A stretch of DNA of 64,000 nt. Source: Mesorhizobium sp. B2-3-4. GTDB lineage: Bacteria > Pseudomonadota > Alphaproteobacteria > Rhizobiales > Rhizobiaceae. Location: contig NZ_VFVY01000002.1 in the NCBI RefSeq assembly GCF_006442315.1, forward strand, positions 248,001 to 312,000. Reading direction: 5' to 3'. The notes under the pieces are model-generated. The model was not told the origin of the DNA. It ran no database searches and was given only the letters and a program-made list of their open reading frames with translations. The position numbers and the translations under genes are program-made. Of this stretch, positions 49,996 to 58,736 are shown in pieces; positions within the stretch are counted from its first letter, which is position 1; each line of letters begins with the position of its first letter.

Positions 49996-51288
49996 ATGAC
50001 GCAGGCGCCAAGCCGCACGGCGCGCATACGGGCTCTCGCGCAGTACGACATCGCCCAGGCGCAACGCGCGCTGTCTGCCTTGCTGGGCGATCTTTTCGCA
50101 ATGAGCGCCAGCAATGTTCGCATCAATGTCGACAAATACAGCCTCAATTCGCTGAACGGTTTCTTCGACAGCGACGGCGAGGCCTACTTCTTCAAGTTCC
50201 ACCAGGAGGAGCGGGAAGAGGCCATGGCGGGTGAGTACTACCGCGCCGAAATCCTCTCGCGTGCCGGCCTGCCGGTCGATCAGCCCGTCCATATGTCGGC
50301 GCAACCCGGCGAGCAGATCCTTGTCTACCGCCGCCGCACGGATCCGCGGTTTTCGGATGTGTTGTTCGCGCTGGACGCGCGGGACGATCCGGCCAAGCGC
50401 CGCGAGGCGGTTCTCGCCGAGCGCGACCTGTCGGACAAGCTGCTCGAAGTCTATCTCGAAACATTGCATCCGGTGACCGTCGCGCAAGTGTCGGCGGAGC
50501 CGATCCACCGGCTGTTCCATGAGCGGCTGATCGATGCCGACACGCGCTCGTCGCCCGGCGGCCGCCTGGCCGATTTCTATGTCGGCAAGCCGTTTGCCTT
50601 TCCCGGCCTGGAGCTGGATTGGGACCGGTTTTCCCGGCTGAAATTCGTCATCAACGGCCAGCGCTACGGCAGCGGCATCGGCGAGTTATTCGACATGGCC
50701 GCGGAGCGCCTGCGGCCGGACAGGCTCGCCAATGCCGGTGGCGTGGTCGCGCATGGCGACGCCCACAACGCCAATGTCTGGTACGTCGAGCAGGCGGGAA
50801 GGGCACACCTGTCCTTCTTCGATCCCGCCTTTGCCGGCTCGCACATCCCGACGCTGCTCGCCGAGGTGAAGGCGACGTTCCACAACATCTTCGCCCACCC
50901 GTTCTGGCTCTACGATCCGGCCATGGCGACCCAGGCTTTTCAGGCGCAAGCGAGGCTGGACGGCGATCTTCTCCATGTCGACACGGATTGGGATCTCAGC
51001 CCCGTCCGTCGCGACCTGCTGGAGGTCAAGGCGATGCATCTTTGGCGGCCATTGCTGCTGGAGCTCAAGCGTCGCGGCATGCTGCCGGCCGATTGGCGAA
51101 CGGTGCTGCGGTCGGGGTTGTTCCTGTCGCCGACCCTGGTCATGAACCTGCGGGCCGGTGCGCGCAGCCATACGCCGGTCTCGTCTCTCATTGGCTTTGC
51201 AGTCGCGGTCATGGTCGGAAGCGCGCCCGATGGCGGAACCGACCGGGTGACCGGTTTTCTCGACCGGATCGATCCTGAAAAAACATGA
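49996..51288 (+). CDS. APH/choline-kinase-fold phosphotransferase
   Basis: A 430-residue kinase-like protein. The catalytic loop and metal-binding region VAHGDAHNANVWYVEQAG...FFDPAFAG matches the HGDxHxxN...D motif of aminoglycoside/choline/hydroxylysine kinases. A lysine in AYFFKFHQEE near residue 75 is a candidate ATP-binding residue. ATG 49996 is preceded by GGAG eight bases before. In this regulon it probably phosphorylates the substrate or an intermediate amino alcohol; antibiotic resistance is unlikely given the company. Confidence 0.8.
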   Translation: MTQAPSRTARIRALAQYDIAQAQRALSALLGDLFAMSASNVRINVDKYSLNSLNGFFDSDGEAYFFKFHQEEREEAMAGEYYRAEILSRAGLPVDQPVHMSAQPGEQILVYRRRTDPRFSDVLFALDARDDPAKRREAVLAERDLSDKLLEVYLETLHPVTVAQVSAEPIHRLFHERLIDADTRSSPGGRLADFYVGKPFAFPGLELDWDRFSRLKFVINGQRYGSGIGELFDMAAERLRPDRLANAGGVVAHGDAHNANVWYVEQAGRAHLSFFDPAFAGSHIPTLLAEVKATFHNIFAHPFWLYDPAMATQAFQAQARLDGDLLHVDTDWDLSPVRRDLLEVKAMHLWRPLLLELKRRGMLPADWRTVLRSGLFLSPTLVMNLRAGARSHTPVSSLIGFAVAVMVGSAPDGGTDRVTGFLDRIDPEKT

Positions 51289-51341
51289 GCGTGAGGGCCG
51301 GGGAACTGGCCCGATCAGTGCAAAATCCGAGTCACTCCAAC

Positions 51342-51361
51342 TTGTATATGCATGTATGTAT
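51342..51361 (+). promoter_or_regulatory. HutC-type operator C
   Basis: TTGTATATGCATGTATGTAT, upstream of the ABC transporter operon. It lies just before the -35 hexamer of the adjacent promoter, a position more typical of activation than of steric repression. Confidence 0.65.
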
Positions 51362-51368
51362 TTTAGCC

Positions 51369-51397
51369 TTGACATCCGCTTCCGCTGACGCTGAAAT
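51369..51397 (+). promoter_or_regulatory. sigma70-type promoter of the sulfonate-type ABC operon
   Basis: TTGACA (51369-51374), 17 bp, TGAAAT (51392-51397). Transcription would start near 51404 and leave a leader of about 120 bases before the binding-protein gene. Confidence 0.5.
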
Positions 51398-51526
51398 ATC
51401 CCGGTACTTCAACCATGAAGTGGCGGGCAAGACGCCGAGGCACAGTGCCGCAAGAGCAGAACCCCGCAGTCTCGCCAGACCGGATCCCTGGTTGAAAAAG
51501 CGGTCTGATCATCAAGGGGAACGAAG

Positions 51527-52537
51527 ATGACGCTTAACCTAGCAGGACAATTCCGCGCGCTCGTGATGGCTGCCGCCATCGGGCTCGCCGCCGCCCCGGT
51601 GGCCCATGCGGCCGATGCGGCCATTCCGGCGACACCTGAAGCCGGGTCGTTCAAGATCGGCATCGAACCCTGGCTCGGCTATGGCCAGTGGCATGTCGCC
51701 GACGCCAAGGGCCTGTTCAAGGCAAACGGCCTGTCGGACGTCCAGATCGTCAATTTCGCCGAGGACAAGGACATCAACGCCGCGCTCGCGAGCGGCCAGC
51801 TCGACGCTGCCAACATCGCCACCCACACGGCGATGGGCATGGTGGCGGCCGGCCTGCCGGTGAAGATCGTGCTCTTGCTCGATGTCTCCATGACGGCCGA
51901 CTCCATCATTGCCGGCAAGGACATCACCTCTATCAAGGACCTCAAGGGCAAGCAGGTCGCCTTCGAGGAAGGCACGACGAGCGACATCCTGCTCAAATAC
52001 GCGCTCGCCAGGAACGGCATGTCGGTCGATGACATCCAGCCGGTTCCAATGCCTGCCGCCGATGCCGGCGGCGCCCTTATCGCCGGTCGCGTGCCGGTCG
52101 CGGTCACCTACGAACCGTATCTCACCGTCGCCATGGCGCAGAACAAGGACGTCAAATTGCTGTTCACCGCCGGTGAGGATCCCGGCCTGATCAGCGACGT
52201 GCTTGTGGTGCGCGAAGACGTGATCAAGTCGAAGCCCGGCCAGGTGCTGGCCATGATCAAGAGCTGGGACGCCGCGCTCAAGGACTACAATGCCGACACG
52301 CCGGGCGGCCGCGCCATCATCGCCAAGGCGGTCGGTTCCGACGTCAAGGACCTCAACACCGCCTTCGACGGCGTGCGCTACTACTCGCTGGCTGAAAACC
52401 AGAAGGCGCTCACCGGCGAGTTCACGACCAAGACCTTCGCCGATGTCGAGGCGGCCGCCAAGAACGCCAAGCTGTTGCAGGCCGACGTGACGCCGGAGCA
52501 GATGATCGACGCGTCCTTCGTCAAGGCGGCGGAATAA
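51527..52537 (+). CDS. taurine/sulfonate-type ABC transporter substrate-binding protein
   Basis: A 336-residue periplasmic protein of the NMT1/SsuA/TauA family. The signal peptide ends near AHA-ADAAI. Family landmarks are KIGIEPWLGYGQWHVADAKGLF, AALASGQLDAANIATHTAMG and KDLKGKQVAFEEGTTSDILL. The family binds taurine, alkanesulfonates, nitrate or thiamine precursors. It heads an operon with matching permease and ATPase and carries HutC-type operator C, so it should import the substrate handled by the SDR, HisD-like and kinase genes. Confidence 0.9.
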   Translation: MTLNLAGQFRALVMAAAIGLAAAPVAHAADAAIPATPEAGSFKIGIEPWLGYGQWHVADAKGLFKANGLSDVQIVNFAEDKDINAALASGQLDAANIATHTAMGMVAAGLPVKIVLLLDVSMTADSIIAGKDITSIKDLKGKQVAFEEGTTSDILLKYALARNGMSVDDIQPVPMPAADAGGALIAGRVPVAVTYEPYLTVAMAQNKDVKLLFTAGEDPGLISDVLVVREDVIKSKPGQVLAMIKSWDAALKDYNADTPGGRAIIAKAVGSDVKDLNTAFDGVRYYSLAENQKALTGEFTTKTFADVEAAAKNAKLLQADVTPEQMIDASFVKAAE

Positions 52538-52564
52538 GAAAGCCGGATCGCGGTGGTAGCTGAG

Positions 52565-53419
52565 ATGTCCGGGGAACCTTCCGCGAAAGCCGGCCGCTCC
52601 TCATCGGACGCGGTCAAGAAGCAGGCAAGGCGCCGATCCTCAGGGATCGGCGTGCCGATCGCCAGGTCCCGTTTCCTGATGATCGCCGTGGCTGTTTTTG
52701 TCGGCCTGGGTCTCGCCTGGTGGGCGGCGACGGGCTTCGGATGGGTGAAGCCCATCTTCCTGCCGTCGCCCGGCAGCGTTGCGGCCCAGATCGGCAAGCT
52801 GGTGGCCGACGGCACCTTGTGGCTGGACCTCAAGGCTTCGATCTACCGCATATCCATCGGTTTTCTCATTGCCTCGGTACTCTCCATTCCCATCGGCGTG
52901 CTGATCGGCAGTTTCCGCTCCTGGGAGGCGGCCATCGAGCCGCTGGTCGATTTCATCCGCTACATGCCGGTGGTTGCCTTCGTGCCACTGTCCATCCTGT
53001 GGGCCGGTACCGGTGACACGCAAAAATTCCTGATCATTTTCATCGGCACCTTCTTCCAGCAGGTGCTGATGATCATGGACAATGTCAAACGCGTTCCCGC
53101 TGATTTCATCGGCCTTGGCCGTACGCTCGGCCTGCCGGACCGCAAGATCCTGACGCGCATCGTCGTGCCCAGTGCCTTGCCGGGCATCTGGGACACGCTA
53201 CGCATCAGTCTCGGCTGGGCATGGACGTGGCTGGTGCTCGCCGAACTCGTCGCGGCGACATCCGGCCTCGGCTATCGCATCACCGTGTCGCAACGCTATT
53301 TCCAGACAAACACCATCATCGGCTACATCCTGCTGCTGGGCATGCTGGGCCTCATCACCGACCAGGTCATGAAGGCGCTGGAAAAGGTGCTGTTCCGGCA
53401 GGAAGGCCACTCGCAATGA
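52565..53419 (+). CDS. ABC transporter permease, SsuC/TauC type
   Basis: A 284-residue inner-membrane permease: a basic cytoplasmic N-terminus, about six membrane segments and the EAA-type loop GLGRTLGLPDRKILTRIVVPSALPGIW. ATG 52565 is chosen; a GTG at 52553 in the same frame is possible. It lies between the binding protein and ATPase genes. Confidence 0.88.
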   Translation: MSGEPSAKAGRSSSDAVKKQARRRSSGIGVPIARSRFLMIAVAVFVGLGLAWWAATGFGWVKPIFLPSPGSVAAQIGKLVADGTLWLDLKASIYRISIGFLIASVLSIPIGVLIGSFRSWEAAIEPLVDFIRYMPVVAFVPLSILWAGTGDTQKFLIIFIGTFFQQVLMIMDNVKRVPADFIGLGRTLGLPDRKILTRIVVPSALPGIWDTLRISLGWAWTWLVLAELVAATSGLGYRITVSQRYFQTNTIIGYILLLGMLGLITDQVMKALEKVLFRQEGHSQ

Positions 53420-53429
53420 GGAACCGCCG

Positions 53430-54212
53430 ATGACAGTTCCCAAATTGCGGATCGCCGGCCTGCACAAGAGCTTCGGCACCGGCGAGCGCCGCACGGAAGT
53501 CCTGCGTGACATCAATCTCGATCTTGCCGACAATGAGTTCGTCTCGCTCGTCGGCGCGTCTGGCTGTGGCAAGAGCACGCTCTTGTCGATCGTCGCGGGA
53601 CTGCAGGATTTCGACGCCGGCGATCTCAGCATCGACGGCGCGCCGATCCTGCAGCCGGGCCTCGACCGCGGCGTCGTCTTCCAGTCCTATACGTTGCTTC
53701 CCTGGCTGACGGCGCGGCAGAACATAGAGTTTGCGCTCAAGGCCGCCGGCTATGACCGCGCGACCTGTCGCGAGATCGCTCTCGAGCATCTCGACCTTGT
53801 CAAGCTTTCGCAAAGCGCCGATCGCTTCCCGTCGGAACTTTCGGGCGGCATGAAGCAGCGTGTCGCCATCGCGCGTGCGCTCTCCTACCGACCGAAAATG
53901 CTGCTGATGGACGAGCCGTTCGGCGCGCTCGATGCCTTGACCCGGCACCAGATGCAGGAACTGCTGACCCAGATCTGGGAGGAGCATCGGCTCACCGTGC
54001 TGTTCGTTACGCACGATGTCGAGGAAGCCGTCTACCTGTCCGACCGCATCGTCGTCATGGGCATCGGACCCGGGCGCATCATGAAGACGTTCAACGTCGA
54101 CATCGAGCGCCCGCGCCGGGAAGAGGTGATGGAAACACCGGCCTTCATGGATCTGCAGCGCGACGTGCACAAGGCGATCCGCGAGGCGTCGAGGCGGCCT
54201 GAAATGGCCTAG
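53430..54212 (+). CDS. ABC transporter ATP-binding protein, SsuB/TauB type
   Basis: A 260-residue ATPase: Walker A GASGCGKST, Q-loop FQSYTLLPW, signature ELSGGMKQRV, Walker B LLMDEPFGALDAL and H-loop FVTHDVEEAVYLSDRI. It powers uptake with the preceding permease. Convergent with a small secreted protein gene, with a strong hairpin between them. Confidence 0.92.
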   Translation: MTVPKLRIAGLHKSFGTGERRTEVLRDINLDLADNEFVSLVGASGCGKSTLLSIVAGLQDFDAGDLSIDGAPILQPGLDRGVVFQSYTLLPWLTARQNIEFALKAAGYDRATCREIALEHLDLVKLSQSADRFPSELSGGMKQRVAIARALSYRPKMLLMDEPFGALDALTRHQMQELLTQIWEEHRLTVLFVTHDVEEAVYLSDRIVVMGIGPGRIMKTFNVDIERPRREEVMETPAFMDLQRDVHKAIREASRRPEMA

Positions 54213-54245
54213 CTGCCGGGGCGCGGACATCTGCCGGTCCCGACG

Positions 54246-54276
54246 CCGCCATGGCGCCCGGGAGGTGCCATGGCGG
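54246..54276. terminator. hairpin between convergent genes
   Basis: CCGCCATGGC (54246-54255) and GCCATGGCGG (54267-54276) are perfect 10-bp arms around an 11-base loop. No T-run follows on either strand. It lies between the stop codons of the ATPase and the minus-strand secreted protein gene, so a bidirectional transcript end is likely. Confidence 0.55.
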
Positions 54277-54284
54277 TGTGGAAA

Positions 54285-54620
54285 TCAAAGGATTCCGAAC
54301 GGGCCATAATAGGGCCGGTAGGGAACACACAGCCCGAGCGCCAGCTGGACCGGTCCGCAATAGTCATAGTAGCCGCCGTAGTAGCCGCCTCGCCAGCCAC
54401 CGCCGGCCCAGTGCCGACCATGTCCATACCCGCGGTGAAAGGCGTATCTATGCCCGCCGCGGAAATGCCCGCCACGGAATTGGCCGCCGCGGAAATGGCC
54501 CATGGCATGACCGCCGCTATTGTGCCTGACGAACGCGGCGTCGGCCGTGGTGGCGAATGAGGTCATGCCTGCCGCCAGGGCCAGCACGAGCGAGCTTGCG
54601 AACACCAATTGTCTTTTCAT
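54285..54620 (-). CDS. small secreted Gly/His/Tyr-rich protein
   Basis: A 111-residue exported protein. The signal peptide MKRQLVFASSLVLALAAG ends near ADA-AFV; the mature part has repeats of F-R-G-G-x-F/H and is rich in Gly, His and Tyr, ending with two cysteines (YDYCGPVQLALGLCVPYRP). ATG 54620 gives the canonical signal peptide. It is paralogous to the next gene, and an exact EcfG promoter lies 45 bp upstream, so it should be stress-induced. Metal binding by the His-rich part is possible. Confidence 0.75.
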   Translation of the reverse strand: MKRQLVFASSLVLALAAGMTSFATTADAAFVRHNSGGHAMGHFRGGQFRGGHFRGGHRYAFHRGYGHGRHWAGGGWRGGYYGGYYDYCGPVQLALGLCVPYRPYYGPFGIL

Positions 54621-54664
54621 GATCGTTACTCCCAATTTGTTCCGCGACACTGCGCATGCAAGAA

Positions 54665-54690
54665 AACGGCCTCTTGGGAGCACACGTTCC
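54665..54690 (-). promoter_or_regulatory. EcfG promoter of the secreted protein gene
   Basis: On the minus strand, GGAAC (54690-54686), 17 bases, then CGTT (54668-54665), an exact match to the EcfG consensus. It is 45 bp upstream of the start codon at 54620. Confidence 0.7.
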
Positions 54691-54706
54691 TTCACGAAAT
54701 CGGGAC
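54682..54706 (-). repeat. 25-bp upstream repeat, copy 1
   Basis: A 25-bp sequence identical to 55122-55146, covering the -35 GGAAC and its upstream flank. The duplication includes the promoter as well as the coding gene. Confidence 0.8.
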
Positions 54707-54731
54707 GGGAAGTGCGCGGCCCGGACTGCGG

Positions 54732-55067
54732 TCAGGGGCCATGGGGACCGCAGCGGTCGAGCGTCCACGCGAGGGTCCCGCAGAAGTCGCCGACATAGCC
54801 GTGATAACTGCCGTAGCCGTTGTAGTAGCTGTCCATCCGGCCATCGCCACCGCCCGAATTGTCGCCCGTCCAGCCGCGGTCGAGCCACCTGCCATCATTT
54901 GCGCGCTGGCCGTGAGCCGCGTGCGCATGGCTGCTGCCACCGTGGGCGGCGGTGTAGTGGACAAAATGGTGCCTGACGACGGCGGCGTCCGCGACGGCGG
55001 CGAACGGTATCGACCCTGCGGTCAAAGCCAGCGCGACAGCGCCGGTGAACATGATTTGCCTTTTCAT
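54732..55067 (-). CDS. small secreted His/Ala-rich protein, paralogue
   Basis: A 111-residue exported protein with signal peptide MKRQIMFTGAVALALTAG (cleavage near ADA-AVVRHH), a His-rich segment (HHFVHYTAAHGGSSHAHAAH) and two C-terminal cysteines (VGDFCGTLAWTLDRCGPHGP), matching the layout of the neighbouring protein. ATG 55067 is preceded by AAAGGAGACAGGCTC. Both genes share the 25-bp upstream repeat, but here the -10 part of the EcfG promoter has diverged. Confidence 0.72.
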   Translation of the reverse strand: MKRQIMFTGAVALALTAGSIPFAAVADAAVVRHHFVHYTAAHGGSSHAHAAHGQRANDGRWLDRGWTGDNSGGGDGRMDSYYNGYGSYHGYVGDFCGTLAWTLDRCGPHGP

Positions 55068-55121
55068 GAGCCTGTCTCCTTTCATTCGAGACATATGGGA
55101 AAGGAAGAGGCGCCTTGCCGG

Positions 55122-55146
55122 ACACGTTCCTTCACGAAATCGGGAC
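55122..55146 (-). repeat. 25-bp upstream repeat, copy 2
   Basis: Identical to 54682-54706. GGAAC (55130-55126) is present, but 17 bases further the sequence reads TCTT instead of CGTT, so this copy is at best a weak EcfG promoter. Confidence 0.75.
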
Positions 55147-55375
55147 AGCACTTGCTGAAGTGCGGGTTTTTGCGTGGCTGTAGCGCCATCGACTGTCCTG
55201 CGATGGCGCCGGTCAAGATTTGTTGACTTCCTGCGGAGCGGAAATGACTACCGCTCCTGTGTCCATCGGACCATAAGACGGCCTGCGACCGGGTCCGGCT
55301 CGCTGGCGCCTAAGAGGCGATCTTGCCTTTGATCCGGGATGCGCCACTTTGGCCAGAAGCATATAAGCCACCTGC
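55147..55375. other. intergenic region upstream of the MFS gene, nothing recognised
   Basis: I see no gene, clear promoter or hairpin of note here, only unremarkable GC-rich sequence between divergent genes. A -35-like TTGACT lies near 55222 without a convincing -10. Confidence 0.4.
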
Positions 55376-56821
55376 ATGACGGAATTGGCCAGAGTATTGG
55401 AACAGCCTCAATTTGCCACCGAGCGTGATCCGAGGCTGAGACTGATCATCCCGATCATCGTGGCCATTGCCTTTCTGATGGAGCAGCTCGATTCCACCAT
55501 CATCACCACCGCGATCCCGGCTATCGCGAGCAGCCTGGACACCACGCCCGTTCGGCTGAACCTTGCCATCACCACCTACATCCTGACGCTCGCCGTGTTC
55601 ATCCCGGTCAGCGGCTGGTTCGCCGACAGGTTCGGCGCGCGAAAAGTGTTCGCGCTGGCGCTCTTCACCTTCACCCTCGGCTCGGCGTTATGCGGCATGG
55701 CCGACAGTTTCGGCATGCTGCTGGCGATGCGTGCGGTGCAGGGGCTGGGCGGCGCCATGATGACGCCGGTCGGGCGGCTGATTTTGCTGCGCAGCTTCCC
55801 ACGCAGCGGCCTGATAACCGCCATGACCTACATGACCTTGCCTGCCATCATGGGGCCGGTCATCGGCCCGCTGCTTGGCGGCCTGCTGACCACCTACGCG
55901 TCCTGGCGCTGGATATTCTACGTCAATGTGCCGTTCGGCTGCATCGGCATCCTGGCCGCGCTGCGCTTCGTCGACGATTTCCATGGCGAAGTGGTGCAAC
56001 GCTTCGATGTCCCTGGATTCCTGATGGTGGGGTTTGGCGTGGCACTGCTGCAATTCGGACTGGAGAACATCGGCCGGCCGATCATTCCCGGCTCCGCGAC
56101 AGTGCTGGTGCTGGCCGCTTCCGCGCTGCTGCTGCTCGCCTTCGGGCGCTATGCGCGCCGCGTCGTGGCGCCGGCCGTCGATCTTACACTGTTTCGGTTT
56201 CGCTCTTTCTGGGTCGGTACGCTGGCGGGCGGCCTGTGCCGTGTCGGTCTCAACGGCGTGCCGTTCCTCGTGCCCCTGATGCTGCAGGTCGGCTTCGGCA
56301 TGAGCCCGGTTACCTCGGGCTCGCTGACATTCGTCGGCAGTTTCGGGGCGCTGCTCATGCGGCCGCTGCTGTCGCCGCTGCTGCGCCGCTTTGGCTTCAA
56401 TGTCGTGCTGATCGGCAGCGCGGTCGTCGGCTCGGCCGCCGTGGCGGGCTTCGCTCTCATGGGGCCTGATACGCCGCACTGGATGATCGGTTTCTACGTC
56501 TTCCTGTTCGGCATCGTCCGGTCGGCGCAGTTCATGACCTCCAACACGCTGTCCTATGCCGATCTGCCGGCCGACAAGCTGAGCCGCGCCACGAGCCTTG
56601 GCGGCGTGCTGCAGCAGCTCAGCGTCTCGCTCGGCGTTTCGGTCGCCGCCATGCTGCTCGGGCTGATTGCCGGCGAAAGCCACGTCCTGACGCCGGAACG
56701 CTTTCACCAGGTGTTCCTGCTGACCGCGATCATCCCGCTGCTTTCAATCCCCGGTTTTCTGTACCTGCGCGCCGAGGACGGCGCGCAGGTCAGCGGCCAT
56801 GTCAGGGGATCGCGAGAATAA
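55376..56821 (+). CDS. MFS drug transporter, DHA2/EmrB type
   Basis: A 481-residue proton-driven exporter with about 14 hydrophobic segments. DHA2 landmarks are LDSTIITTAIPAIASSL in the first segment, the loop GWFADRFGARKVFALAL and motif C-like GPVIGPLLGGLLTTYASWRWIF. ATG 55376 has no strong binding site. It stands alone, convergent with the ABC exporter pair; substrate unknown. Confidence 0.9.
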   Translation: MTELARVLEQPQFATERDPRLRLIIPIIVAIAFLMEQLDSTIITTAIPAIASSLDTTPVRLNLAITTYILTLAVFIPVSGWFADRFGARKVFALALFTFTLGSALCGMADSFGMLLAMRAVQGLGGAMMTPVGRLILLRSFPRSGLITAMTYMTLPAIMGPVIGPLLGGLLTTYASWRWIFYVNVPFGCIGILAALRFVDDFHGEVVQRFDVPGFLMVGFGVALLQFGLENIGRPIIPGSATVLVLAASALLLLAFGRYARRVVAPAVDLTLFRFRSFWVGTLAGGLCRVGLNGVPFLVPLMLQVGFGMSPVTSGSLTFVGSFGALLMRPLLSPLLRRFGFNVVLIGSAVVGSAAVAGFALMGPDTPHWMIGFYVFLFGIVRSAQFMTSNTLSYADLPADKLSRATSLGGVLQQLSVSLGVSVAAMLLGLIAGESHVLTPERFHQVFLLTAIIPLLSIPGFLYLRAEDGAQVSGHVRGSRE

Positions 56822-56843
56822 GTCTGCTGGCGACAGGCGCCGC

Positions 56844-58736
56844 TCAGGTCGCCTTGCCGACCGCCGCGTCCATTTTGATCTCGTCCTCGGAGATGTCGTC
56901 GAAGGAAGCGTAGTTCATGTTGTAGAGGCGGGCGTACAGGCCTTTCCTCTGCATCAGCTCTTCGTGGTTGCCGCTTTCGACGATCTCGCCATTCTGCAGG
57001 ACGATGATGCGGTCGGCGCCGCGGATGGTCGCCAGCCGATGCGCGATGACCAGCCCGGTGCGGCCCTCCAGCAATTTGATCAGCGCCTTCTGGATCAGCA
57101 TCTCCGTGTAGGAATCGATGCTGGCCGTCGCTTCGTCCAGCACCAGTATCTTAGCGTCGGCCACCAGCGCCCGCGCAAAACTGATCAGCTGGCGCTGGCC
57201 GAGCGAGAGATTGCCGCCGCGCTGTTCCAATTCGGTGTCGTAGCCCTGAGGCAATTCCTCGATGAAGTCATGTGCGCCGACGGCAATCGCGGCACGCACC
57301 ACCTCTTCACGAGACGCTGATGTCTTGTGGTAGCGGATGTTTTCCAGCACCGTGCCGGAAAACAGGAAGGGCTCCTGCAGCACCATGGCCACCTGGTCGC
57401 CAAGCGAGTCCTGCGTCAGGTCGCGCACGTCATGGCCGCCGACCAGCACTTCGCCCGACCAGACATCGTAGAAGCGATGCACCAGCGCCATCGAACTGGA
57501 CTTGCCCGATCCGGTCGGGCCGACAAGCGCGACCGTCTCGCCCGGATTGACCCGAAACGAGATGTTCTTCAGCACCGGCTGGTTCGGCCGGTAGCCGAAG
57601 GTGACGTTCCTGAACTCGACCGAGCCGTCCATATCACGCGACAGCGCGATGGCGCCTTCCTTGTCGCTGACGTCGACCGGCACATCGAGCACTTCCGAGA
57701 TGCGTTGGCCCGACGCCATGGCGCGCTGCATGACGGAATATTGCATGGTCAGCGAGCGGATCGGGTCGAAGAAGCGCTGGATGTAGAACAGGAAGGCCAC
57801 CATGACGCCGACATCGAGGCTGTGCGACAGCACCATCGAGCCGCCGACGACGATGACGGTCGCCATCGCGATGCCGGTCAATGTGTCGACGATCGGCACC
57901 ATCACCTGCGCGTATTTGGCCGAGCGCAGATGCGCGTTGAGATTGGCCAGCACCTTCTCGTCATAGAGGTCGAAATTGACGTGCTGGCGCTCCAGGCTCT
58001 GCACTGTGCGCACACCATGGATGCCTTCGGCGAGCGCGCCGTTGGCGATCGAGTTGGTCTCGTGCGCGGCCATGAAGGCGACCTTGGCGCGCGGCAGCCA
58101 GAACAGGCGCACGATGAACAGCATCGGCATGGTCGAAAGCGTCAGCAGCCCGAGCCGGAAATCCAGCCACAGAAGCACCGTGACGATGCCGAACAGGAGC
58201 ACGATGTCGCCGACGGACATGACCGAGGTTTCGAGGAACTCCTGCATCGAGTTGACGTCGCCCTGCAGGCGCGACATCAGCCGGCCGACCTCGGTCTTGT
58301 CCATGAAGCTCAGCGAAACCCTTTGCAGATGGCTGAACATGGCGCGGCGAAGGTCCGACAGCACGTTCTCGGCGACCTTGCCGACGACGCTTTCCTGCAC
58401 ATGGCTGGCGGCATAGTTGATCAGGATGATCACCGTGAAGGTGACGATCGCGCAGATCATCACCGAACGGTCGAGCCTGCCCGGGGCCATGCCATGGTCA
58501 ATGGCGTAGCGGATGACCAGCGGGATCGCGAGTTGCGTCAGCGTGAACACCAGCACCGCGGCGACCGAGATGAAAATCCGGCTCTGATACGGCTTCACGA
58601 AGCTCCAGATGCGCCTGACGATGCGCGGATCGTAGGCCTTGCCGAAGACCTCTTCCTCGTCGCGGTGCGAGCCGACGACGGCCTTGGTCGGGCGCCCGCT
58701 CTTGTCGTCCTTGTCGTCATCGTCCTGCGTCGACAT
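56844..58736 (-). CDS. ABC exporter half-transporter (second of heterodimer)
   Basis: A 630-residue fused membrane/ATPase half-transporter. After a charged cytoplasmic start come six membrane segments, then an ATPase domain with Walker A GPTGSGKSS, signature LSLGQRQL (LSGGQ changed at the third residue) and intact Walker B ILVLDEATASID. Its start overlaps the stop of the partner gene by one base (TGATG), implying an obligate heterodimer. Relatives export lipids or drugs. Confidence 0.9.
   Translation of the reverse strand: MSTQDDDDKDDKSGRPTKAVVGSHRDEEEVFGKAYDPRIVRRIWSFVKPYQSRIFISVAAVLVFTLTQLAIPLVIRYAIDHGMAPGRLDRSVMICAIVTFTVIILINYAASHVQESVVGKVAENVLSDLRRAMFSHLQRVSLSFMDKTEVGRLMSRLQGDVNSMQEFLETSVMSVGDIVLLFGIVTVLLWLDFRLGLLTLSTMPMLFIVRLFWLPRAKVAFMAAHETNSIANGALAEGIHGVRTVQSLERQHVNFDLYDEKVLANLNAHLRSAKYAQVMVPIVDTLTGIAMATVIVVGGSMVLSHSLDVGVMVAFLFYIQRFFDPIRSLTMQYSVMQRAMASGQRISEVLDVPVDVSDKEGAIALSRDMDGSVEFRNVTFGYRPNQPVLKNISFRVNPGETVALVGPTGSGKSSSMALVHRFYDVWSGEVLVGGHDVRDLTQDSLGDQVAMVLQEPFLFSGTVLENIRYHKTSASREEVVRAAIAVGAHDFIEELPQGYDTELEQRGGNLSLGQRQLISFARALVADAKILVLDEATASIDSYTEMLIQKALIKLLEGRTGLVIAHRLATIRGADRIIVLQNGEIVESGNHEELMQRKGLYARLYNMNYASFDDISEDEIKMDAAVGKAT

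Noticed and set aside
49996..51288. Aminoglycoside resistance gene
   Set aside because: The kinase motif is shared by choline and hydroxylysine kinases, and the gene sits in a catabolic regulon with an importer.
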